Assembly (NCBI GenBank): GCA_043802345.1
Contig: JAZDLC010000374.1
Span: 1-9,486, forward strand
Direction of reading: 5' to 3'
DNA from: JAZDLC01 sp043802345
Lineage (GTDB): Bacteria > Planctomycetota > B15-G4 > JADJEK01
Length of the DNA stretch: 9,486 nt
The notes under the pieces: model-generated
The model's database searches: none
The model's input: only the letters and a program-made list of their open reading frames with translations
What the model was told of the DNA's origin: nothing
Position numbers and translations under genes: made by a program
In this document: in pieces, positions 1 through 7,112 of the stretch
Layout of the letters: each line of letters starts with the position of its first letter
How positions within the stretch are numbered: position 1 is the first letter of the stretch

Positions 1-1008
1 GGCGATCATCGGCCGGGTGGCGGGCGCAAGGTCAGAGGTCAGGATGCGCCCGTGGCAGAGGGCCGCGACCGGCAGATCCAGCTGGGACGGCAGATTCACC
101 AGGTTGCCGAACCGCTCGGTTTCGTCGATTTTCGTGAAGACCACCGCGGCGGGCGACAGGTCCCGGAACGCCATCGCCATGCCGAGCAGCGCATCCGTCT
201 CGACATTGGCGGGAAGGACCAGGTGAACCGCGATCTGGTGCGGAATCTGGAGCCGCTCCCTCAGGGCATTCAGTGAAACAGCGTCACGAAAGCCGAGGCC
301 GGCGGTGTCGATCAGGACCGTGCGAGGGCGGCCCAGAGCGTCGAAGGCGCGCTGAATGTCCTCCGGGCCCCGGACAACTCGGAACGGGATCTTGAGCCGC
401 TCCGCGCAGGAAGAGAGCAGGGCGCCGCCTCCGGGCCGTTCCCCGTCAAGTGTCAATAGACCGAGGCTCTGACCCGCCTTCGTTCTGGTCTGCTCCGCGA
501 GCTTCGCGATGGTGGTCGTCTTCCCCGCCCCGGGCGGGCCGGCGAAGGCGAAGCAGCGGGCCTTCTTGCCGCCATTGGCGCTCACTCCGGGAACCTGCCC
601 GGCGACGGCGTTGCGGCAGTAGTCGCTCTTCTTCGGGTCAATGGGATCGCCCTCGGAGGCGGGCGCCTTGGAGACCATCGCCAGAATCCGGGCGACCAGG
701 GCCGGCCGAAGGTCCTGTTCCAGGAGTCGCCGTTCCACCTGGGCCAGGCGGGGCTGAGCCGTCGGCTTTGGCGACGGGGCGCGGAGGCCTGCCGAGCCTT
801 CGGTAAGTTCGCGCCGAAGGAGCGCCACCTCCGCCCTGAGGCGCATCAAGCCTTCGGTGGGCCGTTCACGTTCCACCTCGGCGGCGACCACCTCCGTCCT
901 TCCCTCCTTGGTGTGGGTTTCCAGTACGAGCGCACCCGGGCCCAGTTCCTGTTGGACGCGCCGGAGCGCGTCGGAGACCGACTGTCCCACGATCGTTCTG
1001 AGTTTCAT
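1..1008 (-). CDS. flhF: FlhF, SRP-family GTPase for flagellar placement (3' end cut by window edge)
   Basis: FlhF is the third SRP-type GTPase beside Ffh and FtsY; it acts at the inner face of the membrane to set flagellar site and number. The frame is open from the ATG at 1008 to base 1 (336 codons, no stop seen). The N-terminus (MKLRTIVGQSVSDALRRVQQ, then ELGPGALVL) fits the FlhF B domain. A P-loop GPPGAGKTTT lies at residues 157-166, a G3-like DTAG at 234-237 and TKID at 292-295. Several usual signature residues differ: DTYRxxA reads DGERPGG (188-194), the following EQL reads ALL, the Arg after DTAG is Leu238, and the C-terminal NGQ reads HGR (319-321). The start codon overlaps the flhA stop as ATGA, with AGAGGTG just upstream, so translation is probably coupled. 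Identity is clear; full catalytic activity is less certain. The partner gene flhG is not in view. Confidence 0.93.
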   Translation of the reverse strand, partial: MKLRTIVGQSVSDALRRVQQELGPGALVLETHTKEGRTEVVAAEVERERPTEGLMRLRAEVALLRRELTEGSAGLRAPSPKPTAQPRLAQVERRLLEQDLRPALVARILAMVSKAPASEGDPIDPKKSDYCRNAVAGQVPGVSANGGKKARCFAFAGPPGAGKTTTIAKLAEQTRTKAGQSLGLLTLDGERPGGGALLSSCAERLKIPFRVVRGPEDIQRAFDALGRPRTVLIDTAGLGFRDAVSLNALRERLQIPHQIAVHLVLPANVETDALLGMAMAFRDLSPAAVVFTKIDETERFGNLVNLPSQLDLPVAALCHGRILTSDLAPATRPMIA

Positions 1009-3053
1009 GACAACACCTCTTGCCCTTCCTTCAGGGTCACGACGGAAACCGGTTCAATGCTCTTCACGCCGATCACTTCGTTGTACGACAGCACCGAGAC
1101 CCTCGGCTTCTCTTCCAGGAGCGAGAGAGCCAGAACCCGGCGCAGGCTGGGCCGCACCACGACCACGGGATGCTTGCCCAGTGAAAGTGAATGCCGCGCC
1201 TGCTCCCGAACGCTCTCGGCGACGCGCCGCAGGGTGTGTCCCAGGGCATTCGGGTCGGAGGAGAGTTCGGACATATGCTGTTCGAGCCCCGGATCGAGGG
1301 TGATCGCGACCAGGGCCCCGTCGTGGTTCACGTGGTTGCTCGAGATGGTCCGGGCCATGCGTTCCCTTACGAACTCCGTGAGAACGTCCGGGTCCTTCGA
1401 GTGGGAGGCATGGTCGGCCAGGGCCTCGAAGATCGGGCTGAGGTTGCGGATGCTGAGCTGCTCCCGCAGCAGGTTCTTCAGGACCCTGTGCACATCCCCC
1501 AGGCTGAGTTTGCCGGGAGTGACCTCCTCCACCAGCGCGGGCGAAGTGGCCTTCAAATGGCCGATGCGCGTCTGGGTGTCATCCCTGGAGAGGATCTCGT
1601 GGGCGTACTCGCGCAGAATCTCGCTCAGGTGCGTGGCCAGGACGGCAGACGTCTCCACGACCGTGTACCCCTTGACCTCTGCCTCCTCCCTGAACTCCTC
1701 CCGGATCCAGTAGGCCGGCAGCCCGAAGGTGGGGTCCCGGGTGAGCACGCCCTGAATCGGCGCCGCGTTCTCTCCCGGTGGCATGGCCAGGACGCACCCT
1801 GGGGAAAGAGAGCCGTCGGCCACATGTTCGCCGCCGATGATGATGCGATACCCCCGCGGATCGATCGTCGCGGAGTCCCGCACCCGTATCGGCGGCAGGA
1901 CGAGCCCGAGGTCTCCCGCGAAGCGCTTCCGCAGCGCGGTGATCCGGTCGAGCAACCCACCGCCGGTACCGCCCTGTACGAGGGCGATCAGGCGGTACCC
2001 CACCTCCACCAGCAGCCGGTCCACCTGAAGCAGGGATTCGATCTCGTCTCCCTCGGTGCGGGGCGGCGGGGCCGGCGCCGGGGAATGCTCCACTTGCTTC
2101 TCCCTCTTGCGGGCCAGACGACCGAGCGCGAGGACCGAGAGCGCGAGCAGTATGAACGGCAACCCGGGCAGGCCGGGCATCAGGCCGAGGATGATGGCAG
2201 CCGCCGCCACCAGGCTGAAGGTCTTCGACTGGCTGAAGAGCTGTTGTCCCAACTCCTCCGGCAGCGGCTTCTCCGCCGAGGACTTGGTGACCAGCAGTGC
2301 GCCCGAGATCGACACCACCAGCGCCGGCACCTGGGCCACGAGGCCGTCGCCGATGGTCAGGATCGAGTAGGTCTTGGCCGCCTCCGAAAGCTCCATCCCC
2401 TGGAGCAGCCCGAGAATGCCGCCTCCCAGGAGGTTCACCACCGTGATGATCAGCCCGGCGACGGCGTCGCCACGGACGAACTTGGATGCGCCGTCCATCG
2501 CTCCGTAGAACTCGCTCTCCTTCATCAGGTCGTCGCGGCGGATCTTGGCGTCATCTCCGTCGATGATGCCGGCGTTCAGGTCCGCATCGATCGCCATCTG
2601 CTTGCCCGGCAGACCGTCCAGGGTAAACCTCGCTGCGACCTCCGAGATGCGCCCCGCGCCCTTGGTAATCACGACGAACTGCACGATCAGCAGGATCGAG
2701 AAGACGATGATTCCCACCACCAGATTGCCGCCAGCCACGAAGCTGCCGAAGGCGTCGATGACCTTCCCGGCGTCTCCCTTCAGCAGGATGAGCCGCGAGG
2801 AGGCGACGTTCAGCCCCAACCTGTAGAGCGTCAGGAACAGCAGGAGCGACGGAAACGAGGTGAAGGAACGGGGGGTCGGCGTCGCCAGGACGGTGAACAA
2901 CACCAGCAGCGTGAAGGTGATGTTGGCCGCGAGAAGGACGTCCAGGAACTGCGGCGGCAACGGCAGGATCAGCAAGGTGAGCATCAGGCCCACGGCCGAG
3001 ACCAGCAGCAGTTCGCCGCGCGAGCTGCGAGTGGATTTGGAGAGCTCGCTCAT
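1005..3053 (-). CDS. flhA: FlhA, flagellar type III export protein
   Basis: FlhA is the largest export-gate protein: a ring of membrane helices linked to proton-driven export, and a cytoplasmic domain that docks chaperone-substrate pairs such as FliS-flagellin. The 682 residues match the usual family length. Hydrophobic helices occupy about residues 14-130 and 196-312. The FHIPEP family signature lies at about 142-165 (RFTLDGLPGKQMAIDADLNA), followed by the charged loop DGDDAKIRRDD. A Pro/Ala-rich linker (about 323-333) leads to the cytoplasmic domain, with the conserved stretch LSLGDVHRVLKNLLREQLSI (516-535) and LTEFVRERMARTI (558-570). The ATG overlaps the flhB stop as ATGA and no clear Shine-Dalgarno precedes it, so initiation probably depends on ribosomes finishing flhB. 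The stop overlaps the flhF start in the same way. Nothing looks truncated. Confidence 0.98.
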   Translation of the reverse strand: MSELSKSTRSSRGELLLVSAVGLMLTLLILPLPPQFLDVLLAANITFTLLVLFTVLATPTPRSFTSFPSLLLFLTLYRLGLNVASSRLILLKGDAGKVIDAFGSFVAGGNLVVGIIVFSILLIVQFVVITKGAGRISEVAARFTLDGLPGKQMAIDADLNAGIIDGDDAKIRRDDLMKESEFYGAMDGASKFVRGDAVAGLIITVVNLLGGGILGLLQGMELSEAAKTYSILTIGDGLVAQVPALVVSISGALLVTKSSAEKPLPEELGQQLFSQSKTFSLVAAAAIILGLMPGLPGLPFILLALSVLALGRLARKREKQVEHSPAPAPPPRTEGDEIESLLQVDRLLVEVGYRLIALVQGGTGGGLLDRITALRKRFAGDLGLVLPPIRVRDSATIDPRGYRIIIGGEHVADGSLSPGCVLAMPPGENAAPIQGVLTRDPTFGLPAYWIREEFREEAEVKGYTVVETSAVLATHLSEILREYAHEILSRDDTQTRIGHLKATSPALVEEVTPGKLSLGDVHRVLKNLLREQLSIRNLSPIFEALADHASHSKDPDVLTEFVRERMARTISSNHVNHDGALVAITLDPGLEQHMSELSSDPNALGHTLRRVAESVREQARHSLSLGKHPVVVVRPSLRRVLALSLLEEKPRVSVLSYNEVIGVKSIEPVSVVTLKEGQEVLS

Positions 3054-4111
3054 GCGGTTCTGCCAATCCGATCACGGGTCCGGAAGATGGCGGCCAGTAC
3101 CTCCGCCACGGCGCGGTAGAGATGGGGCGGAATCTCGTCGCCCACCTCGACACTGTCATGCAGGGCCCTAGCGAGCGGAGGATTCTCCACGACCGGCACG
3201 TTGGCGGCGCGGGCCAGTTCGCGGATGCGCTGCGCGATGAAGTCGCGTCCCTTGGCGACGACCTTGGGCGCGGCCTGTCCGGTCTCGTACTTGAGGGCCA
3301 CGGCATAATGGGTCGGGTTGGTGATGACCACCGAGGCGCTCGGCACGGCGTTCATCATCCGGAGCATGGCCATTTCCCTCTGCTTCCGCCTGATCTGCAT
3401 CTTCACTTCAGGATTGCCCTGGGCGTCCTTGTGCTCCTGCTTGACCTCATCCTTGGTCATCTTCTGGTCCCTGTGCATGTGGTGCTTCTTCAGCGCGAAG
3501 TCGAGCAAACCGATGCAGAGCAGGGTGGTCCCCACGTAGAGCAGAAGCCGGATGACCAGCGCGTTGGCGGCCCCTGTCACCGATTCCAGCGACTCGGTGA
3601 TCAGTAGCGAAGGTACCTTGGGCCAGATCGCCAGGTAGAAGGCGGTCAGGAGAAAGACCAGCTTGAGCACCGAGGTGAGGGTCTCGATCATGCTCCTGCC
3701 GTTGACGAACTTCTTGGGCGAGAAATCGATCGCCAGCTTCTCCGGACGGGGGCGGAGCTTCTGTGGGACGAAGTGGATCCCGAACTGGGCGAACGACACC
3801 GCCGCCGCCACCGGCACAAAGGCCAGCAGGAATGGAAGCATGACCAGCAGTGATCGTTCGAGCACGCCGAGGGCCATGAGGACCGAATCATGGGACGAGG
3901 CGGAAGAGAGGTTCTCCAGGCTGTGATTGAGGGTTCCCAGGAATCCGTCCTTCACCCGGCCGCCCGCCAGCAGCGCCAGTCCGGCCGAGGTCAGCAACAG
4001 GGCGGCGAACGTCAGGTCAGGAGAACGTGGTACCTGGCCGTCCTCGCGGGCCTTGTTGAGTCTCTTCTCGGTCGGCTCCTCGGTCTTCTGTTCGCGGTCC
4101 TGCTCCGGCAT
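3050..4111 (-). CDS. flhB: FlhB, export-gate protein and substrate-specificity switch
   Basis: FlhB wraps the FliPQR gate and switches export from rod/hook to filament substrates after cleaving itself at Asn-Pro within NPTH. Here NPTH is at residues 265-268 (ITNPTHYAVALKYE), so autocleavage is expected. The N-terminus has the typical soluble segment EEPTEKRLNKAREDGQVPRS (11-30). Hydrophobic segments lie at about 33-50, 85-110, 145-170 and 180-205. A charged linker (about 209-250, with HRDQKMTKDEVKQEHKD) leads to the cytoplasmic domain, which ends with the family motif VENPPLARALHDSVEVGDEIP followed by HLYRAVAEVLA. The length of 353 residues is normal. It starts 11 nt after the fliR stop, with GAGG about nine bases upstream, and overlaps flhA by 4 nt. 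Type III secretion paralogues exist, but the flagellar neighbours settle the call. Confidence 0.98.
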   Translation of the reverse strand: MPEQDREQKTEEPTEKRLNKAREDGQVPRSPDLTFAALLLTSAGLALLAGGRVKDGFLGTLNHSLENLSSASSHDSVLMALGVLERSLLVMLPFLLAFVPVAAAVSFAQFGIHFVPQKLRPRPEKLAIDFSPKKFVNGRSMIETLTSVLKLVFLLTAFYLAIWPKVPSLLITESLESVTGAANALVIRLLLYVGTTLLCIGLLDFALKKHHMHRDQKMTKDEVKQEHKDAQGNPEVKMQIRRKQREMAMLRMMNAVPSASVVITNPTHYAVALKYETGQAAPKVVAKGRDFIAQRIRELARAANVPVVENPPLARALHDSVEVGDEIPPHLYRAVAEVLAAIFRTRDRIGRTA

Positions 4112-4122
4112 GCCCTAGATCC

Positions 4123-4884
4123 TCATCCCGTGGACAGCCCGTAACGAAGCGCCTGAACGATCATGGTCATGAACTGGGTGGTGGCGGGAATCAGGCGGGG
4201 CAGCAACAGCCCCACCAGGAAGATGGCCATCATCATCCGGACGGCATAGGCGAAGTCGAAGATGTGCAGTTTCGGCAGCACCCTGGCCGCGATGGTGGTG
4301 AACATGGTCAGCAGCATCAGCAGTAGCCCGGCCGGCAGGGCGATGGCGATCCCGGTGACGACCGTTTCGGTGGAGAGTTCGGTCAATGTCCGGCCTATTT
4401 GTCCAGGCCGCGCGAGGATGCCGACCGGAACGGCCACGAATGAAGTCTTCACGGTCTCCAGCAGCAGCCGCATGCCGCCCATTTCCATGAAGAAGACCAG
4501 CCCGATCACCTCGAACAGGCGGGCGAGCAGCGGGACGGGACGGCCGCTGACCGGGTCGATCTGGCTCGCCGCGTTGAGGCCCATCTCCTGGCCGAGGAAG
4601 TCACCCGCGATCGCGAGGGCATGAAAGAGGAGCGCGAACGCGTACCCGATGGCGAATCCGACCATGATCTCGAACGGCAGCGCGAGTAGCATGGAAACGC
4701 CCGAGAGGTCGCCCGGGTTCTGCAGGAGCGGTCTCGGTATCAGCATGACCGCCAGCACGAACCCGACCGCGATTCTGATCAGCCTCGGGGCGCCCGGACC
4801 TGCCAGGATCGGAAAGGAGGTCGCGACCGCCAGTACCCTGACGACCGGCAAGATGGGGAGCTGTGAGAGGATCAGGTCGCCCAC
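4123..4884 (-). CDS. fliR: FliR, export-gate membrane protein
   Basis: FliR forms the flagellar protein export channel with FliP and FliQ in the basal-body membrane patch. The 253-residue protein is almost wholly hydrophobic. It carries the family stretch GDFLGQEMGLNAASQIDPVS at residues 94-113 and the later segment RVLPKLHIF (201-209). In most FliR proteins I know, that segment is followed by a Gly-Phe-Pro containing stretch; here it reads FDFAYAVRM, a small departure. The start is GTG (4884), three bases after the fliQ TAG stop. AGAGG at the end of fliQ serves as ribosome binding site, so the two genes are tightly coupled. The protein is full length, about 250-260 residues being usual. The family is also found in type III secretion (SctT), but fliP, fliQ and flhB around it make it flagellar. 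Confidence 0.97.
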   Translation of the reverse strand: MGDLILSQLPILPVVRVLAVATSFPILAGPGAPRLIRIAVGFVLAVMLIPRPLLQNPGDLSGVSMLLALPFEIMVGFAIGYAFALLFHALAIAGDFLGQEMGLNAASQIDPVSGRPVPLLARLFEVIGLVFFMEMGGMRLLLETVKTSFVAVPVGILARPGQIGRTLTELSTETVVTGIAIALPAGLLLMLLTMFTTIAARVLPKLHIFDFAYAVRMMMAIFLVGLLLPRLIPATTQFMTMIVQALRYGLSTG

Positions 4885-4887
4885 GCC

Positions 4888-5157
4888 CTACATCCTCTGC
4901 GCCAGAATGTCCCGCAGCAGGGGGACGGTGAAGTCGATGAGCGAGCGCAGGACCCAGGGCGCCAGCAAGATGGCCACCAGGATGGCTGTGATGATCTTCG
5001 GGACGACGGTGATCGTCTGCTCCTGGAGGTTCAGAACGGTCTGGAGGATTGCCAGACAGAAGGCGACGATCAGGACGCATCCCAGAATCGGCCCGGCCAT
5101 CGCCAGGGCGGTGAAGAGCGTCTGTCGGGCAAGCTCGATGGCGGCTGCTATCTCCAT
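4888..5157 (-). CDS. fliQ: FliQ, small export-gate membrane protein
   Basis: FliQ is a two-helix protein packed around the FliP/FliR core of the export gate. Its 89 residues match the usual family length. It has two hydrophobic hairpin helices, about 15-40 and 51-76, with the conserved loop LNLQEQTITVVPKI at residues 42-55; this segment in FliQ (typically QIQEQTL..VPKI) identifies the family. The ATG at 5157 is preceded by a strong GGGAGGT (5161-5167), which partly overlaps the region of the fliP stop 10 nt upstream. It ends with TAG three bases before the GTG of fliR. Nothing unusual is seen. Confidence 0.97.
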   Translation of the reverse strand: MEIAAAIELARQTLFTALAMAGPILGCVLIVAFCLAILQTVLNLQEQTITVVPKIITAILVAILLAPWVLRSLIDFTVPLLRDILAQRM

Positions 5158-5167
5158 CCGACCTCCC

Positions 5168-5992
5168 TCAGGTCACCGCAAAGGACGACGTGAGTGACTG
5201 AACGATCAGCGACCATCCGTCCACCAGGACGAACAGGAGGATCTTGAGCGGCATGGCGACCATGGTGGGGGGGAGCATGAACATGCCCAGGGCCAGCAAC
5301 ACGGAGGCCACCACCAGGTCGATCAGGACGAACGGCAGGTAGACGATGAATCCCATCCGGAAGGCCGTCCGCAGTTCTGACAGCACGAACGCCGGGACCA
5401 TGACCGTGAACGGGGTCCCGTCCAGGTCATCTGGACGCTCCTCGCCCGAGAGCTGCAGCGCGAGGAGGAGATCATCTTCCCGGGTCTGGCGCGCCATGAA
5501 CTGTTTCAGCTCGTCCGCGGTCGCCTCGGCTGCCTGCAGCAGGGAGAGTTCTCCGGAACGGAAGGGTGTGATCGCGCTTGCGTTGACCTTCCCGATGGTC
5601 GGAGACATGATCGCGGCGGTCATGAACAGGGCCAGCCCGACCATGATGGGATTCGGCGGGAGTTCCTGGGCGCCGATGGCTCTGCGCACGAACGCGAGCA
5701 CGATGATGATGCGGGTGTAGCAGGTGAGCGTCAGCAGCGCCGCCGGCAGCAGCGTCAACAGGGAGAGCAGGATCAGCACCTGGATTGGCGCGGCGAAATC
5801 CTTGAGCATCTCTTCCAGGGATCCCGCGGCGGCCTCCTGGTCCTGCGGCCGATCAGGGTCGTCCAGGTGAACTGGAGCCACGATCGGTGGCAACGAGCTC
5901 TGGCTCGGGCTCTGCCGCTGGCCGTCAGCGGCGCGCACGAAGAAGAGGCTCGCGAGCAGCACGAGCGCAAAGATCGAGAGGAGCCGCCTCAT
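5168..5992 (-). CDS. fliP: FliP, core pore-forming protein of the flagellar export gate
   Basis: FliP forms the pentameric core of the export channel and is made with a cleavable signal peptide. Residues 1-22 (MRRLLSIFALVLLASLFFVR then AA) look like that signal. Residues about 23-60 are a polar Ser/Pro/Gln/Asp-rich spacer. The core then matches the family very well: LPAALLTLTCYTRIIIVLAF (82-101), PPNPIMVGLALFMT (112-125), VPAFVLSELRTAFRMGFIVY (199-218), PFVLIDLVVASVLLALGMFM (220-239) and LKILLFVLVDGW (249-260). At 274 residues it is somewhat longer than the usual 245-255, the excess being in the spacer. Its ATG overlaps the fliO TGA by one base (TGATG), and no good Shine-Dalgarno is present, so it is likely translated by re-initiation. 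Confidence 0.98.
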   Translation of the reverse strand: MRRLLSIFALVLLASLFFVRAADGQRQSPSQSSLPPIVAPVHLDDPDRPQDQEAAAGSLEEMLKDFAAPIQVLILLSLLTLLPAALLTLTCYTRIIIVLAFVRRAIGAQELPPNPIMVGLALFMTAAIMSPTIGKVNASAITPFRSGELSLLQAAEATADELKQFMARQTREDDLLLALQLSGEERPDDLDGTPFTVMVPAFVLSELRTAFRMGFIVYLPFVLIDLVVASVLLALGMFMLPPTMVAMPLKILLFVLVDGWSLIVQSLTSSFAVT

Positions 5993-6615
5993 CAGCGTGG
6001 ACCGCCGGCTGAGAGCAGCTCGTCGAAGGTCAGCTCCCCTTCGGCTTTCCTGGGTTCCTGCTCCACTTCCCTTTCCAATGGATCGGAGGGCAGGGTGGCG
6101 AGATAGTTGATTCCCTTTTCCGAGTTGGCGATCAGGTACTTGCGATCGCCGCAGCGGATCAGGTGCACCAGGCGCCGTGCTCCCAGGGGAATGGTGTCGA
6201 CCACGTGGAGCGAGCCGTTTCCGGGGCGGAAACGGCGGTGCCTGCCGAGCAGCAGGATCACTCCCAGTCCGAGCAACATGAACAGAACGAGGGTGATCCA
6301 GATCCCGGCCAGGGATGGCATCTCTGCAAACGAAGTGCTGGAGAGCCCCTGCTTGGCGCCTCCGGCCAGCTCGCTGGACCGTGGCGTGGTGCCTTCAATC
6401 GCGTCGGCGGGGGCGACCGAGGACGAAGACTCCGTCGGGAGGCGGCTCTTCGAGAGGGTTCCCGCGAGGATTCCGAGGGCGATGGCCGCCAGCAGCACGA
6501 ACAGGAAACGGCGGGGTCCCGCTTCTCTTGGAAGAACCTTCAGCAGGGCTGGAATAATCTTCTGACCCATCGATCGGAGCCCACAGACCAGGGGAATGAC
6601 TCTGCTGGCGGCCAT
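5992..6615 (-). CDS. fliO: FliO, export-gate assembly protein
   Basis: FliO is a membrane protein that helps FliP assemble and is the least conserved member of the fliOPQR group. The chosen ATG at 6615 has GGAGG six bases upstream; a GTG at 6639 and an ATG at 6633 are possible longer starts without well-placed ribosome binding sites. From 6615 the protein has 207 residues. Hydrophobic segments lie at about 36-54 and 105-124 (GIWITLVLFMLLGLGVILLL), separated by a Ser/Thr/Ala-rich, probably periplasmic, spacer. After the second helix comes the FliO signature: SLHVVDTIPLGARRLVHLIR (135-154), then GDRKYLIANSEKGINYLATL. The acidic tail (EVEQEPRKAEGELTFDELL) is cytoplasmic if the second helix is oriented as usual. 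Position just before fliP supports the call. Confidence 0.9.
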   Translation of the reverse strand: MAASRVIPLVCGLRSMGQKIIPALLKVLPREAGPRRFLFVLLAAIALGILAGTLSKSRLPTESSSSVAPADAIEGTTPRSSELAGGAKQGLSSTSFAEMPSLAGIWITLVLFMLLGLGVILLLGRHRRFRPGNGSLHVVDTIPLGARRLVHLIRCGDRKYLIANSEKGINYLATLPSDPLEREVEQEPRKAEGELTFDELLSAGGPR

Positions 6616-6737
6616 TCGGCGCCTCCAGCGCATCCTCACGATCTGTGGTCGGCAGAAACCGGGTCCGTCCTTGAGACGAACGGGAAAACATTTCCTGTCC
6701 GGCCGGTGGTCTGTCGAGTCTCCCGGGGAGGGAGCGG
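6616..6737 (-). promoter_or_regulatory. 122-nt intergenic gap with short inverted repeats, fliT-like to fliO
   Basis: This is the only sizeable gap between genes in the window. Read on the minus strand it holds three small inverted repeats. CTCCC-TCCCC-GGGAG (6720-6734) comes right after the fliT-like stop. GGAAA-TGT-TTTCC lies at 6683-6695. CCGTTC-GTCTCAA-GGACGG (6665-6683) has one G-T pair. A self-complementary CCGGCCGG lies at 6699-6706. None is followed by a run of T, so a classic intrinsic terminator is not supported. I found no convincing sigma-70, sigma-54 or sigma-28 promoter. It may be an mRNA processing site, attenuator or operator; this is inference from its place between two functional modules. 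Confidence 0.35.
6622..6626 (-). promoter_or_regulatory. Ribosome binding site deciding the fliO start
   Basis: GGAGG on the minus strand, six bases before the ATG at 6615. This is the best-placed Shine-Dalgarno for fliO. The GTG at 6639 and ATG at 6633 in the same frame lack one at proper spacing, so the shorter protein is preferred. Confidence 0.65.
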
Positions 6738-7112
6738 TCAGCTGCTTACATCAAGTCTCCTGGAACCAAGGACCTGCTGCGGCGTGCCCAGCCGGTCGCG
6801 GCGGCCGAACGTGGGCGGGAGTTTCGCGATTGCGTCTCCAACCTGGTCTCGTTGGTGCACCAGGTGAGTGAGGAGGGCGTTGATGCTGACGAGGGCCCGG
6901 TCGACGCTGAGGCGAGTCGACTGGAACTTCTCGGGAGGGACCTTCTGGTCGCCAAGCAGGTCGTTCAGGCGAGTCAGATGTTCCAGCACCATGAAGACCG
7001 AATCGAGGTTCTCCGTGTCCACGTCGGAGAGAGCCTGCTCCAGCTCGGCCAGAACCTGGTCAACATGCTCAGGAGAGTTGCTTGCGTTCAATGTCTGCCT
7101 CCAGGACAACAT
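6738..7112 (-). CDS. Small helical protein in the FliT position; possible flagellar export chaperone
   Basis: I do not recognise this 124-residue protein by a clear motif. It is rich in Leu, Glu, Asp and Gln and looks mainly alpha-helical, with amphipathic stretches at about residues 15-55 and 62-98 and a basic, less ordered tail (GRRDRLGTPQQVLGSRRL). There is no signal peptide or membrane segment, so it should be cytoplasmic. In many flagellar clusters the gene after fliD-fliS encodes FliT, a small helical chaperone for FliD; size and place fit that role, sequence does not prove it. The ATG at 7112 has a strong GGGAGGG five bases upstream, within fliS, giving a 44-nt overlap with the fliS end in another frame. 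No other in-frame ATG lies before codon 41. Codon use resembles its neighbours, which supports a real gene. Confidence 0.75.
   Translation of the reverse strand: MLSWRQTLNASNSPEHVDQVLAELEQALSDVDTENLDSVFMVLEHLTRLNDLLGDQKVPPEKFQSTRLSVDRALVSINALLTHLVHQRDQVGDAIAKLPPTFGRRDRLGTPQQVLGSRRLDVSS

Noticed and set aside
450..1713. Plus-strand open frames antisense to flhF and the end of flhA
   Set aside because: Arg/Ser/Pro-rich translations without domains, lying opposite a clearly recognised FlhF with P-loop, DTAG and TKID motifs and opposite the FlhA cytoplasmic domain.
1191..3119. A 642-codon open frame on the plus strand, antisense to flhA and the end of flhB
   Set aside because: It is very rich in Arg, Gln, Gly, Asp and His with no recognisable domain, and it mirrors the GC-biased codons of flhA, which strongly matches the FHIPEP family. 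It is best explained as a composition shadow.
3050..5992. Reading the gate genes as a virulence-type III secretion system (SctR/S/T/U/V)
   Set aside because: fliO, flhF, fliD and fliS flank them and FlhB/FlhA have flagellar-type sequence, so this is the flagellar export apparatus.
6616..6639. Longer fliO start at GTG 6639 or ATG 6633
   Set aside because: Neither has a ribosome binding site at proper spacing, while ATG 6615 has GGAGG six bases upstream. The added residues would be an Arg-rich stretch. Not fully excluded.
6644..6678. A sigma-28-like pair on the minus strand: TCAAGG and, downstream, GCCGACCA
   Set aside because: The -10 part matches only six of eight bases of GCCGATAA, the -35 part is partial, and the spacing is 13 rather than about 11. 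Too weak to call a promoter.
6720..6734. GC-rich hairpin right after the fliT-like stop, considered as an intrinsic terminator
   Set aside because: The stem has only five pairs and no T run follows on the minus strand. It is noted only as part of the intergenic gap.
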